In this document: piece by piece, positions 33,473 through 43,814 of the stretch | Layout of the letters: the number at the start of each line of letters is the position of its first letter | Numbering within the stretch: position 1 is the stretch's first letter | NCBI GenBank assembly: GCA_964526675.1 | Contig: CAZGLY010000013.1 | Location: 1 to 64,000, forward strand | Origin: CAZADA01 sp964526675 | Lineage (GTDB): Bacteria > Pseudomonadota > Alphaproteobacteria > Caulobacterales > Maricaulaceae | DNA length: 64,000 nt | Direction of reading: 5' to 3' | Program-made: the position numbers and the translations under genes | Notes under the pieces: generated by a model | Seen by the model: the letters and a program-made list of their open reading frames with translations, nothing else | Told to the model about the DNA's origin: nothing | Databases searched by the model: none

Positions 33473-35497
33473 TCAGTTCACAAGACCCACAAACTCGCCG
33501 CCATAGAGAATCTCCACGGAGGAGTTCTCCAATGCGCGGCCGACGGGTTCCGCCCGGCCACCGAGGCATTGGGCCAAAAAGCCCTCAGCCACGGCGTGGA
33601 AGGCGAGGCGGTTCTCCGCGCGCGCAAGGCCGTGCCCTTCGTCTGGGAAGTGGAGATAGACAATCGTGGCCCCACGCTCAGACAGCGTCTCCACGAGACG
33701 ATCGGTGTCTTGGGCGGTGACGCGAGGGTCATTGGCGCCTTGGCCGATGAGGAGCGGGCTGCGCAGGGCGTCCAACTTCGAGATCGGCGAGCGTGACAGC
33801 ATCTCGGCGCGCTCTTGCACATTCGAGGGATCGCCGACGAAACGGCGCCATGTCGCGTCGAGGAACGGCGACCAAAACGGGGGAAAGCTCTCCACGAGGG
33901 ACACCAGGCTGGCGGGACCCGCGATGTCCACGCCGCAGGCGAACCGTTCGGGCGTGAAGGTGAGGCCGACCAGGGTCGCGTAGCCGCCATAGGACGCGCC
34001 GGCGATGGCCACGCGATTGGGGTCGGCGATCTTCCGGTCGATCGCCCAATCGAGGGCGTCGATCAGGTCCGTGTGCATCGCCCCGGCGAACTCGCCCACT
34101 CCTGCGTTCATGAACGCCTTTCCGAATCCGCGCGAGCCCCGGTAGTTCACCGAAAGCACGGCATACCCACGGTTGGCGAGCCATTGGTGCACGGGGTTGA
34201 AGCCGTAGGAATCTCGGCTCCAGGGGCCGCCGTGGACCGACAGCACCAGCGGCCGCGGCGCGTCGGGACGGCCGTCGCCGTCGCGGTCGGCGCCCCGCGG
34301 CGTGGTCAGATAGGCGACCAGCGGCAAGCCGTCGCGCGCTGGAATCGTCACCGCCCGCATCGGCGCCAGCCGCGCGCCCGCGAGGGCGGGACGCGTGTCG
34401 AACAACGGGGTCACGCGACCCGTCGGACGATCATAGAGATAATAGGCGCCGGGCTGTTCCGGCGCGTCGACGTGGACAATCCAGCGGCTCGCGTCCTCGG
34501 TCATGGAGACGACCATCGGCTCGCCGTCGGTTTGGTCGCGGACAGCCGTAAAGTCGTCCGCAAAAGACTCGTCGAGAGCCGACCATTCGGTGCGGGCGTG
34601 CTCAACCCCGTAGGCCAGGGGCGCGCCCGTCGCTGGATGGATCAGCACGTGGTTGATGTCCGCGCGATCGTCCTCCGCGAGGACCGTGGTCTCCAAGGTG
34701 TCGGGGTTCAGGGCGACCAGCGCGGCGGTGTCGCGACCACGACTGTCGGTCATGAACACGCGGTCGCCCTCGGTGTCGAAGCTCAGGGCGCTGTGGGCGA
34801 ACGCGTCGTCGGCGTCGAACTCGAGGACGTCCGTCCACGTGTCCTCCTCATGGCGTGCGAGGATTGCGCCGCCGCCTTGGGCTCGGCGCAGCGCTAGGCG
34901 CGGGGTGAGCTGTTGGTCGGCGATCCACGCGGAAAAGCCGGGGTTTTCCGCCACCAATCGCCGTTCACCGGTGCCGATGGTGATCTCATAGAGGTCGAAC
35001 AGGCGCGCATCACGCGTGTTCATGCCCACGAGCGCCACGCCTGGTCGTTTGGGCGAGAGGCCCACCAACACGGCGCGGGCGTCGGCGGGCATGGGGGTCA
35101 GATCCCGGCTCTCGCCGCCACGGATCGACACCACGTGAAGATGATCATTGTCGCTTTCGCCGACCGCCTTGGGGAAGAGAATCGCTTGGGAATCCCACGC
35201 CCAATGATGCTGCGTCACGCCCGGTTCGCCTTCGCGCGTGAGGGGGCGCGCGGCGTCCAGATCCTCCACCGGGGCAAGCCAGACATTCAGCGTTCCCTCG
35301 CGACACGCCAGCCAACTGATCCACTGTCCGTCCGGACTGATGCGCGCCTGGACGCGCTTCGGATCGCCGAACAGCGCCGCGCGCGGGATCACATCGCGAT
35401 CGCCGGCGAAGTTAATCGTGCTGACAAGGCTCGAGCACCCCGCCAGCGCCGCGATGGCCGCCGCGGCGAGGACATACACACACACACGCCCGTTCAT
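33473..35497 (-). CDS. S9-family (prolyl oligopeptidase-like) lipoprotein peptidase
   Basis: 674 residues. A lipoprotein signal (YVLAAAAIAALAGC|SSL) is followed by a seven-bladed propeller (about 40-400) and an alpha/beta hydrolase domain. The triad is complete: Ser in GASYGGYAT (codon 33993-33995), Asp in GANDPRV and His in DEGHGLAR. The oxyanion and entry blocks are LSVHGGPWSRD and NYRGSRGFGKAF. An unusual C-terminal extension with a Cys (AQCLGGRAEPVG) is shared with the third S9 gene of this cluster. It is an envelope peptidase that probably cuts short peptides; the exact specificity is unknown. It is last in a row of three S9 genes on one strand (gaps 49 and 82 bp). Confidence 0.9.
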   Translation of the reverse strand: MNGRVCVYVLAAAAIAALAGCSSLVSTINFAGDRDVIPRAALFGDPKRVQARISPDGQWISWLACREGTLNVWLAPVEDLDAARPLTREGEPGVTQHHWAWDSQAILFPKAVGESDNDHLHVVSIRGGESRDLTPMPADARAVLVGLSPKRPGVALVGMNTRDARLFDLYEITIGTGERRLVAENPGFSAWIADQQLTPRLALRRAQGGGAILARHEEDTWTDVLEFDADDAFAHSALSFDTEGDRVFMTDSRGRDTAALVALNPDTLETTVLAEDDRADINHVLIHPATGAPLAYGVEHARTEWSALDESFADDFTAVRDQTDGEPMVVSMTEDASRWIVHVDAPEQPGAYYLYDRPTGRVTPLFDTRPALAGARLAPMRAVTIPARDGLPLVAYLTTPRGADRDGDGRPDAPRPLVLSVHGGPWSRDSYGFNPVHQWLANRGYAVLSVNYRGSRGFGKAFMNAGVGEFAGAMHTDLIDALDWAIDRKIADPNRVAIAGASYGGYATLVGLTFTPERFACGVDIAGPASLVSLVESFPPFWSPFLDATWRRFVGDPSNVQERAEMLSRSPISKLDALRSPLLIGQGANDPRVTAQDTDRLVETLSERGATIVYLHFPDEGHGLARAENRLAFHAVAEGFLAQCLGGRAEPVGRALENSSVEILYGGEFVGLVN

Positions 35498-35546
35498 AGG
35501 TCGACCGCACCCCTCGCCGCGTCGTCGCTGCTGGTCGCCGGCGCGG

Positions 35547-37844
35547 TCACGGCGCCAGGCGACGGCGGAAAAAGTCAAGATACGTGGCGGCCATGTGTTC
35601 GCGCGCGCCGTACAACCCGTGGCGTTCGCCGGGATAGACCGCCGTTTCAAAGACCACGCCGGCGTCTTGCAACGCTTTGAACAGGCGTGTCGAATGATCG
35701 AACACAACATTGTCGTCCGCCATGCCGTGCATGACGAGTAAGGGGCGCTTCAGACCCTCAAGTCCCGCGAGGGCGGCGGAGGCCGCGTAGCCGTCCGGAT
35801 TGCCTTGGGGCGTGCCCAGATACCGTTCCGTGTACCCCGTATCGTAGAGCGCCCAGTCCGTAACCGGGGCGCCGGCCACGCCCGCGGCGAACGCCTCCGG
35901 CGCCGCAGCCATCAGCTTCAAGGTCATGTAGCCGCCATAGGACCAGCCAAAGACGCCCACACGCTCCGCGTCGACAAAGGGGAGCGACTTGAGGTGCGTC
36001 AGGCCGCGCAGTTGATCCGCCACTTCCACGTCGCCCAAACGGCCTTTGATCGGCGCTTCAAACGCAAGCCCACGGTTGGCCGAGCCGCGATTGTCGAGAC
36101 GGAACACAACAAAGCCGTTGTGGACCAGCATCTGATCGGTCAACCGGGTCCACCCGCGGGTGACCGTCTGGGCGTGGGGACCCCCATACACGGAGAGGAT
36201 GGCCGGACACGGCGCGTCTGCGCTGCAGCCTGACGGCGTGAGCACTTGGTAATGCAGCGGCGCGCCGTCTTCGCCTTCAAGCTCGCCAAAGTCCGGCGTC
36301 GCGTGTCTGGGCACATAGGGCGCGTAGGGATGGCTTTGATCCAACTGGTTTTCTTCGATCCATCGGATCAGCGTCCCATCGGCGTCGTAGAGGCCTGTTT
36401 GCGGCGGCTGGTTCGGGTTTGACGACACGCCGATAAAGCGCGTCGCGTCGCCGTTCATGGTCACCGACCATGTCGAGCCTGGCGTGGTGATGCGGGTCAC
36501 GCCGGCGCCGTCGCGGCTGTAGGACACGCGATACAGGTGGGTTTCGAGCGGCGTGTCGGCGAAGCCTTCGAAGTAGGCGAGGCCCTTGTCCTCGTCCACG
36601 CCGACGAGCCGCTTCACCGCCCAATCACCACGGGTGACGGGCCGGATCAAATCCCCATCGGCGTCGTAGAGATACAGATGACGGTGACCGCTGCGCTCGG
36701 AACTCCAGAGGAGCGCGTCGCTCATCTTAAGCGGGCGCAGGTCGTTGTGCAGATTGATCCAGACGGGATTGTCGTCGGTGAACAACGCCGTCGCGCCGCC
36801 GGACGTCGGGTTGATCGCGAGCACGTCCAACCGGGTTTGATCACGGCTGAGCCGCTGCACCACGAGGGTTTCGCCCACGCCCTTGGTCATCCACGTCGCG
36901 CGGGCGAGATAGACGTCGGTGTCCGCGCCGAGGTCCGCCTCGACCGTCGTGCCCGTCTCCATATCGCGCACGAACATCCGCACGATGGCGTTGGCCGCGC
37001 CGGCTCGGGGATACCGTTGCTCTTGAAGCGTGACGCCTTCCGCGCTGATCTCCGGCCGTTGAATGAGGGCCACGGGGCTCTCATCGACGCGCGTGTACGC
37101 GACATACCGGTCGGTGGGCGACCACCAATAGCCCGTGTGGCGGTCAAGCTCTTCCTGAGCCACAAACTCCGCGACGCCGAACGCGATCGCGCCCTCCGCC
37201 GTCGGCGACAGCTGGAGTTCCGTGTTCTCGGCCGTGTCGTAGGCGTAGAGCGTGTTCTCGCGGACAAACGACGCGTAGCGGCCGCCTGGCGACACCCGCG
37301 CATCGATTTCATAGGCGGATGTGTCGGTGATCTGCCGCGGGGCGGGGGCGTTCGGACGCGCCTCAGCCAGATAGAGATCGCCGTCCAGCGGCACGAGTAT
37401 GCGTTCGCCCGCTTCGTCCCACGAATACTCGACAACGCCGGCTTCGCGCACGCGCTGACGTTCCCGGCGGGCTTTTTCGGCTTCAGACAAGGTCGCGGGC
37501 GACGGCGCCAGCGTGTCGGCGTCCACGACCAGGACGGGCGCGCCGCCATCGACGGATGTGGTCCAGACATGCAAGCGGTTCGGGTCGTCCGACTTACCCT
37601 GCAGATAGGAGATTGATCGGCCGTCGGGCGCGAAACGCAGCCCGCGCGGCGTCGGCCCGTTCAGGCTCGGACCCGCGTCGATCCGATCGGGGGTCAGCCG
37701 GAGATCCTCCGGCGCCGCGTGCGCTGTTGGCGTGACGAGCATGCCGGCTCCTCCGAGGACTAGGGCGGCGAGCGCCGCCGCGCGTGCGGATGTCGCCGCG
37801 CCGCCGGTCGAGCGTCTGGGCGTCTTGAACTCGCGTGACATCAT
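35547..37844 (-). CDS. dipeptidyl peptidase IV-like S9B peptidase
   Basis: 765 residues with an N-terminal signal (AAALAALVLGGAGMLVTP...AHA). The eight-bladed propeller contains the Glu pair FVAQEELDRHTGYWWSP that holds the free N terminus of the substrate in DPP IV. The hydrolase domain has the triad Ser in GWSYGGYMT, Asp in GMADDNV and His in ERHGL, plus SVYGGPHAQTV and RLDNRGSANRG. It therefore removes N-terminal dipeptides (Xaa-Pro preference inferred from the family) in the periplasm. The start is one of two adjacent ATGs (37844, 37841) after GAGG. It lies between two related S9A-like genes. Confidence 0.92.
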   Translation of the reverse strand: MMSREFKTPRRSTGGAATSARAAALAALVLGGAGMLVTPTAHAAPEDLRLTPDRIDAGPSLNGPTPRGLRFAPDGRSISYLQGKSDDPNRLHVWTTSVDGGAPVLVVDADTLAPSPATLSEAEKARRERQRVREAGVVEYSWDEAGERILVPLDGDLYLAEARPNAPAPRQITDTSAYEIDARVSPGGRYASFVRENTLYAYDTAENTELQLSPTAEGAIAFGVAEFVAQEELDRHTGYWWSPTDRYVAYTRVDESPVALIQRPEISAEGVTLQEQRYPRAGAANAIVRMFVRDMETGTTVEADLGADTDVYLARATWMTKGVGETLVVQRLSRDQTRLDVLAINPTSGGATALFTDDNPVWINLHNDLRPLKMSDALLWSSERSGHRHLYLYDADGDLIRPVTRGDWAVKRLVGVDEDKGLAYFEGFADTPLETHLYRVSYSRDGAGVTRITTPGSTWSVTMNGDATRFIGVSSNPNQPPQTGLYDADGTLIRWIEENQLDQSHPYAPYVPRHATPDFGELEGEDGAPLHYQVLTPSGCSADAPCPAILSVYGGPHAQTVTRGWTRLTDQMLVHNGFVVFRLDNRGSANRGLAFEAPIKGRLGDVEVADQLRGLTHLKSLPFVDAERVGVFGWSYGGYMTLKLMAAAPEAFAAGVAGAPVTDWALYDTGYTERYLGTPQGNPDGYAASAALAGLEGLKRPLLVMHGMADDNVVFDHSTRLFKALQDAGVVFETAVYPGERHGLYGAREHMAATYLDFFRRRLAP

Positions 37845-37926
37845 CCCTCGGTCCTCTCCCAACGCGTCGCCGGACAGTGGCGTCTTCCCCGCGTCAACGC
37901 AAACGTTCGCCGCCGTCGGCAAGCCG

Positions 37927-40053
37927 TTATTGCGTTGATGCGAGCGGGCGCGCCTCCAGCGGCAGGTCCGCCGTGTTCAGCGCTTGGGGATTGGTGATGA
38001 TCCTCATCGACGACCGCGCGATCGCCTCGCCGACGGGCGCGGCGCGCCCGCCGAGGCAACCGGCGAAAAACGCCTCGGACGCCGCCGCCAAGGCGCGGCG
38101 ATTGAGTTGGTCCATGGGAAACACGGGCTCATCCGGAAACGCGGCGTAGGTGATGGGCGCGCCAGCGTCCGTTGCGGCGAGCGTGGCGGCTTCGCTGACC
38201 GGCGCCTGGCCCGACGGATCCGCCTCGCCATGGACGATGAACACCGGGCGGCGGATGTCGCCCGCGAACGCGGCAAGCGATCGGTTCGCTTGCGCGGCGC
38301 GCGCGGTCGGATCGCGCGGGTCGCCGATCATGTGCGTCAGCATGCTGGCGTAGGCCCTGTGATGGGGCGGCAGCTCCTCGACAAAGGCCGACACATCCGC
38401 GACGGGCGAGACTGCGTTTGCGCAGGCAAAGGTGTCTTGCGCGCCCGCGGTCGCCCCGAGCGCGGCGAGACCGCCCAAGCGCACCCCGAAGACGCCGATG
38501 CGGTCCGCTGGCGCGACGGACTTGGCCACGGCCCACGCCGCCGCTTCGGCCAGATCCTCCTGGACCGCGCCGCTCCAATCGCGATCGACCGCGTTGAGAT
38601 GGGTTTTCCCAAAACCACGCGCGCCGCGCGCGTTCACCGCGAGCACCGCGTAACCGCGATCCGCGAAGAACGCGTCCAGTCGGCTAAAGCCGCTGCGGAA
38701 CCGTTTCCACGGTCCCTCCGGCGCCATGATGATCAATGGGGCGGGCGTGTCCGGGCGCCCGTCGCCGTTGGCGTCGACGCCCGCCGGCAGGGTCAGATGC
38801 GCGACAAGGTCGAAACCGCCCGCCGTCTTGATCACGACCGGCTTGCGGGTCGATCGGACGGACGCCGTCAGCTTCGGAGAGACTTGAAACAGCGGCGTCA
38901 GCGTTTGCGTCGGCCGGTCTAGGAGATGGTAGGTGCCCGGGTCGTCTTGGGAGCGTGTGAACACCGTCCAGACTTCATCATCCAACGTCCGGCTGGTGAT
39001 CGCGACTTCGCCCGCAAACGTCCGCCGCAACAGGGCGAACGCGCTCGCTGTGTCGGTCGTCAACGGCGTCCAGTGCTCTTTGAGCCGATCGACTGCGAAC
39101 GCGTCGGCTGTGCGTGTGGCCGGGTGGATCGTCACCGCATCGACATCGGCGCGGTCGTCGGCGCCCAAGATGGCGCGCTCCCCGCTGTCAACGTCATAGC
39201 GCACGAGCGCCGTGGTTTCCCGCCCGATGCTGTCGACCCCATAGACCACGCGTCCGCTGGCGTCGAAGCCGATCATGCGCGACAACGTGGCGTCTTCCGG
39301 CGACCAGCGCGCCAGCTCGCGCCAATCGTCAGCGCCGTGGCGGACATACGCGGCGCGCGCGCCCGTCTCGAGCGTGGCTTCCACCAGACGCACGTCAAGG
39401 CGCGCATCCGCGATGAAATTGTCGAGCTTCTTTTTGTTCCGCAGCACGCGGCGGCTGTCGCCAGTAACAATGTTGACCCGATGCACGTCCTTGACCGCGG
39501 GGTCGTAGTCGTTGGCGCTGATCAGCAGTTCGTCCGGATAATCGAAGCTGAGGCCCACGACGTCCGCGCTGACCGGCCGGTCGTCGCGAGCGACATCCGC
39601 GCTCGCCTCCGGCGTCAGGTCGACCACCGCGCCGCTGGTCACATCCACGCTGAACACCCGGTTCGTGTCCGTCGTGACGGTGTAAAGCCCGTAGATCACA
39701 TGGGTGTTGTTCGCCGCCCACTGGTAGTATGATACCCCAGCCTCCGGCGTCGCGGCCACCGTGCGCGCCGCCTCCATGTCGCCGAGCGGCGCCGTCCACA
39801 GCGCGATGGTTTCACCCTGCGGCGCGAGCCAGGCGAGGGTTTGACCGTCGGGGGACACACGCGCCAACGTTCGGTCGGGGTCATCGAAGAAATACGATCG
39901 CGGGGTCAGCGCCTCCGAGGCAGCGTCCGCGGCTGACGGCGTTGCGCCCGGCGCCGCAGGATCGTCACGGCGTTCGCAAGCCGTCGCGATGACCGCAAGG
40001 GCGCATATGGCGGCGGCGAGACCGCCGCGCCCGCTGACACGTCCGACACTCAT
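37927..40053 (-). CDS. S9-peptidase paralogue with degenerate active site (predicted pseudoenzyme)
   Basis: 708 residues. A lipoprotein signal (LAAAICALAVIATAC|ERRDD) precedes a propeller and an alpha/beta hydrolase domain. It aligns along its length with the S9 gene at 33473-35497: PLIIMAPEGPWKR against LSVHGGPWSRD, NARGARGFGKTHLNA against NYRGSRGFGKAFMNA, and AGCLGGRAAPVG against AQCLGGRAEPVG. The nucleophile position reads GVRLGGLA instead of GASYGGYA: Ser is Arg (codon 38479-38481). The His position reads DEPVF instead of DEGHG: His is Val (38122-38124). The Asp is kept (GEADPSG). The frame is intact, so it probably has a non-catalytic role such as peptide binding. It is the first gene of the three. 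Confidence 0.88.
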   Translation of the reverse strand: MSVGRVSGRGGLAAAICALAVIATACERRDDPAAPGATPSAADAASEALTPRSYFFDDPDRTLARVSPDGQTLAWLAPQGETIALWTAPLGDMEAARTVAATPEAGVSYYQWAANNTHVIYGLYTVTTDTNRVFSVDVTSGAVVDLTPEASADVARDDRPVSADVVGLSFDYPDELLISANDYDPAVKDVHRVNIVTGDSRRVLRNKKKLDNFIADARLDVRLVEATLETGARAAYVRHGADDWRELARWSPEDATLSRMIGFDASGRVVYGVDSIGRETTALVRYDVDSGERAILGADDRADVDAVTIHPATRTADAFAVDRLKEHWTPLTTDTASAFALLRRTFAGEVAITSRTLDDEVWTVFTRSQDDPGTYHLLDRPTQTLTPLFQVSPKLTASVRSTRKPVVIKTAGGFDLVAHLTLPAGVDANGDGRPDTPAPLIIMAPEGPWKRFRSGFSRLDAFFADRGYAVLAVNARGARGFGKTHLNAVDRDWSGAVQEDLAEAAAWAVAKSVAPADRIGVFGVRLGGLAALGATAGAQDTFACANAVSPVADVSAFVEELPPHHRAYASMLTHMIGDPRDPTARAAQANRSLAAFAGDIRRPVFIVHGEADPSGQAPVSEAATLAATDAGAPITYAAFPDEPVFPMDQLNRRALAAASEAFFAGCLGGRAAPVGEAIARSSMRIITNPQALNTADLPLEARPLASTQ

Positions 40054-40221
40054 CCCTTTATGTGATAGGCGGCGTTTGCTGTGAACTCAAGTGACGTTCC
40101 GGCAATGGAGACGCCAAGGGCGCGTCGGCGCCGCGGCTCGCCATTGGCTTGGATTGGGGCGCGACGCTCGCTACAACCACAGGCTCGTTTGCGAGGGTCC
40201 GTTTCGCCGGAGGTCGTGGCC

Positions 40222-41886
<1,665 letters not shown>

Positions 41887-41893
41887 CCGCCGT

Positions 41894-41926
41894 TTGGGGA
41901 CGCGGCCCCAAGGGCGCGTCCCCCAA
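41894..41926. terminator. bidirectional hairpin between ettA and mlaC
   Basis: TTGGGGACGCG (41894-41904) pairs with CGCGTCCCCCAA (41915-41926) with a single bulged C and a 10-nt loop. It lies 8 bp after the ettA stop and 15 bp after the mlaC stop in a 54-bp convergent gap. The arms end in AA/TT but there is no long T run. It is the strongest terminator-like structure noticed in the window. Confidence 0.75.
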
Positions 41927-41940
41927 TGCGCGGCGCTCGT

Positions 41941-42663
41941 TTAGAGGTTTGTGTCGAAGCCCAGAACCCGGCGCTGTTCGCCAAGGGCTTTCGGCCGGAG
42001 GTCATCCGCCTTCGCGACATAGACGTCCGACAAGGCGGCGATGTTGCCGCGGGCGTCGGCCAGCTCCTCGGCCATGACGGTCTCTTGCTCTGTTAAAAGC
42101 GACAGACCGCGGGCCTCGACGTCGAAGATGCGCAGGCCGCCATTGCGCCCGATCACATCCCAAGCGACTTCGATTTCCTCGTCGTCCTCACCGCCGCGCA
42201 CCAACGTCTTCACGATCGAGAAGCTGTCGTAACGCCGCTGACGCGTCGCGTCCAAATCCTCCGAACCAAGGACTTGGAAGTCGGCGACGCGATAAACGGA
42301 CAAATACGACTCATATGTCAGCAGCAGGTATTCTTCATAGACGGGCACGAAGGCCTGAAAGTCCGCGTCGAGCGCCTCTTGATCGTCATAGTGCGGATTG
42401 CGGCGCGCGTTGAGATACCGCTTGATCGCCGCGCGGGCGATCAACTCCGTGTCGATCGTCGTGCTGATGACGTCGCGCAGCTGGTCTTGACGGGCCTCCG
42501 ACGACAGCGCGTCATCGTTGATGATGCTGAGAACCCTCTGGGCGCGATCGTTGACGAACGCCTCCGCCGCTTCATCCGCTTGCGCGCGCCAGCTCAGCGC
42601 CAACGCCGCCACAAGCACCACCGCCATGCGAAGGAGCGAGGGGAAATCACGAGAAGCCGTCAT
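41941..42663 (-). CDS. mlaC: MlaC/Ttg2D-family periplasmic phospholipid-transfer protein
   Basis: 240 residues. A signal peptide (LLRMAVVLVAALALSWRAQA) precedes the Tol-Tol-Ttg2 domain: AQRVLSIINDDALSSEARQDQLRDVIS, DADFQAFVPVYEEYLLLTYESYLSVYR, and the strand block EIEVAWDVIGRNGGLRIFDVEARGLSLL, as in MlaC. MlaC ferries phospholipids across the periplasm between the MlaA-porin complex and the MlaFEDB ABC transporter. It is 99 bp downstream of mlaA on the same strand; the transporter genes mlaFEDB are not in the window. The family assignment is firm. Confidence 0.88.
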   Translation of the reverse strand: MTASRDFPSLLRMAVVLVAALALSWRAQADEAAEAFVNDRAQRVLSIINDDALSSEARQDQLRDVISTTIDTELIARAAIKRYLNARRNPHYDDQEALDADFQAFVPVYEEYLLLTYESYLSVYRVADFQVLGSEDLDATRQRRYDSFSIVKTLVRGGEDDEEIEVAWDVIGRNGGLRIFDVEARGLSLLTEQETVMAEELADARGNIAALSDVYVAKADDLRPKALGEQRRVLGFDTNL

Positions 42664-42762
42664 AGGACCTGTCCTGGTTGGCCACGGCGCGTCGCCGTCG
42701 CGGATGGTGGGTGCGGCCCGGGCTTCGTCGGTGGTGATCGAGGCCGCGCCGGTGGTGTCGCT

Positions 42763-43623
42763 CTAAAAGTCTAGATCAGGCGCCTCTTCCTGTTCGCGGC
42801 GGCCATTGGCGATCGCGACCGCGCGCGATTGGTAATAGAGCGTCCGCGCCCGCAAATAGGGATCGTCGCTGCGTTTGGTCACCTCGAACACGGGGTCCAA
42901 GCGGTGACGGATGTCGATGATGTCGGCGGCGTTGCGCGACGCGTTCAAGATGTCGTCGCCGCGGAAGCTGTAGAGGCCGTCGCCCGGGAAGGTGGCGTAG
43001 GTTAGCGGATCGAGCGCTGTGTCCACCACGCGGCCGAAGGCGTCGCGCATCGTCGCCGGGCCCAAGAACGGCAACATCAGATACGGCCCGTTGCCGACGC
43101 CATAGGAACCCAACGTTTGGCCGAAGTCCTCATCATGCTTGGGGAGGTCGGCGACGTTGTCCGCGAAATCGTAAATCCCCCCGACGCCCAGCGTGGTGTT
43201 CAGCGTAAAGCGGCTGAACGTCACGCCCGCGCGTCGCCATTCGCCCTGCAGCAAGTCGTTGGTGAGCCAGACCGGCGTTTTCAAATTGTCGACGATCGAG
43301 CGTACGCTGTCGCGCGCGAACTGCGGCAGCACCCACCCATAGACCTCGGAGATCGGTTCGAGGAAGAATCGGTCGACCCCGGCGTTGAAGCTGTACACGC
43401 GCCGGTTAAATCCCTCGAACGGGTCGCGAATCGCCGGCCCGTCGTCAAAGGCGTCGAGATCGAAATCGGAGCTGCGGCCTGCTTGGTCAGCCGATGACGC
43501 GTCCGGGGGACGCGAGGCGTTCGTCGTGTCGGCGTCCGCACGGCCGTTCGCGCAGCCGCTCAGCGCCACGGACGTCAGTGCGCCCACCATCATCGCGGCG
43601 ATCAAAAAGCGTCTCGCCTGCAT
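42763..43623 (-). CDS. mlaA: MlaA (VacJ) outer-membrane lipoprotein
   Basis: 286 residues. A lipoprotein signal (MQARRFLIAAMMVGAL...LSGC|ANG) is followed by a disordered acidic linker and the MlaA domain: DPFEGFNRRVYSFNAGVDRF, FLEPISEVYGW, LKTPVWLTNDLLQGEW, RFTLNTTLGVGGIYDFA and GQTLGSYGVGNGPYLMLPFLGP. MlaA removes misplaced phospholipid from the outer leaflet of the outer membrane and passes it to MlaC. Start 43623 has AGGGG seven bases upstream. The C-terminal PYLRARTLYYQSRA helix is conserved. It is the first gene of an mlaA-mlaC unit and is divergent from the ArsR-type regulator gene. Confidence 0.95.
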   Translation of the reverse strand: MQARRFLIAAMMVGALTSVALSGCANGRADADTTNASRPPDASSADQAGRSSDFDLDAFDDGPAIRDPFEGFNRRVYSFNAGVDRFFLEPISEVYGWVLPQFARDSVRSIVDNLKTPVWLTNDLLQGEWRRAGVTFSRFTLNTTLGVGGIYDFADNVADLPKHDEDFGQTLGSYGVGNGPYLMLPFLGPATMRDAFGRVVDTALDPLTYATFPGDGLYSFRGDDILNASRNAADIIDIRHRLDPVFEVTKRSDDPYLRARTLYYQSRAVAIANGRREQEEAPDLDF

Positions 43624-43794
43624 ACCTGTCCCCTCTGTGGTGGGCGCGATCGGACGAGCGCGCGTTTCACCGAGCGGCCGCACCGCCGCCTCTGCGTATA
43701 TAGGCGTGCGTCCGCCCGTTCGTGAAGGTTTTGATCATTCTCACTGTTAAATGCGCCACGTCGCGAAATCCGGTGGTCAGGCTTCGCGTGGTCG

Positions 43795-43814
43795 TATAAA
43801 CATATCTTTATGTC
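43795..43814 (+). promoter_or_regulatory. operator-like dyad over the -10 and start codon of the ArsR-methyltransferase gene
   Basis: Two overlapping inverted repeats: ATAAA (43796-43800)-CATATC-TTTAT (43807-43811), and ACATA (43800-43804)-TCTT-TATGT (43809-43813). TATAAA at 43795-43800 is a good -10 sequence and the ATG is at 43810, nine bases later. There is no Shine-Dalgarno, so the mRNA may be leaderless. The repeat is the A/T-rich type bound by ArsR-family dimers and would block its own transcription. No clear -35 is seen. Confidence 0.55.
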
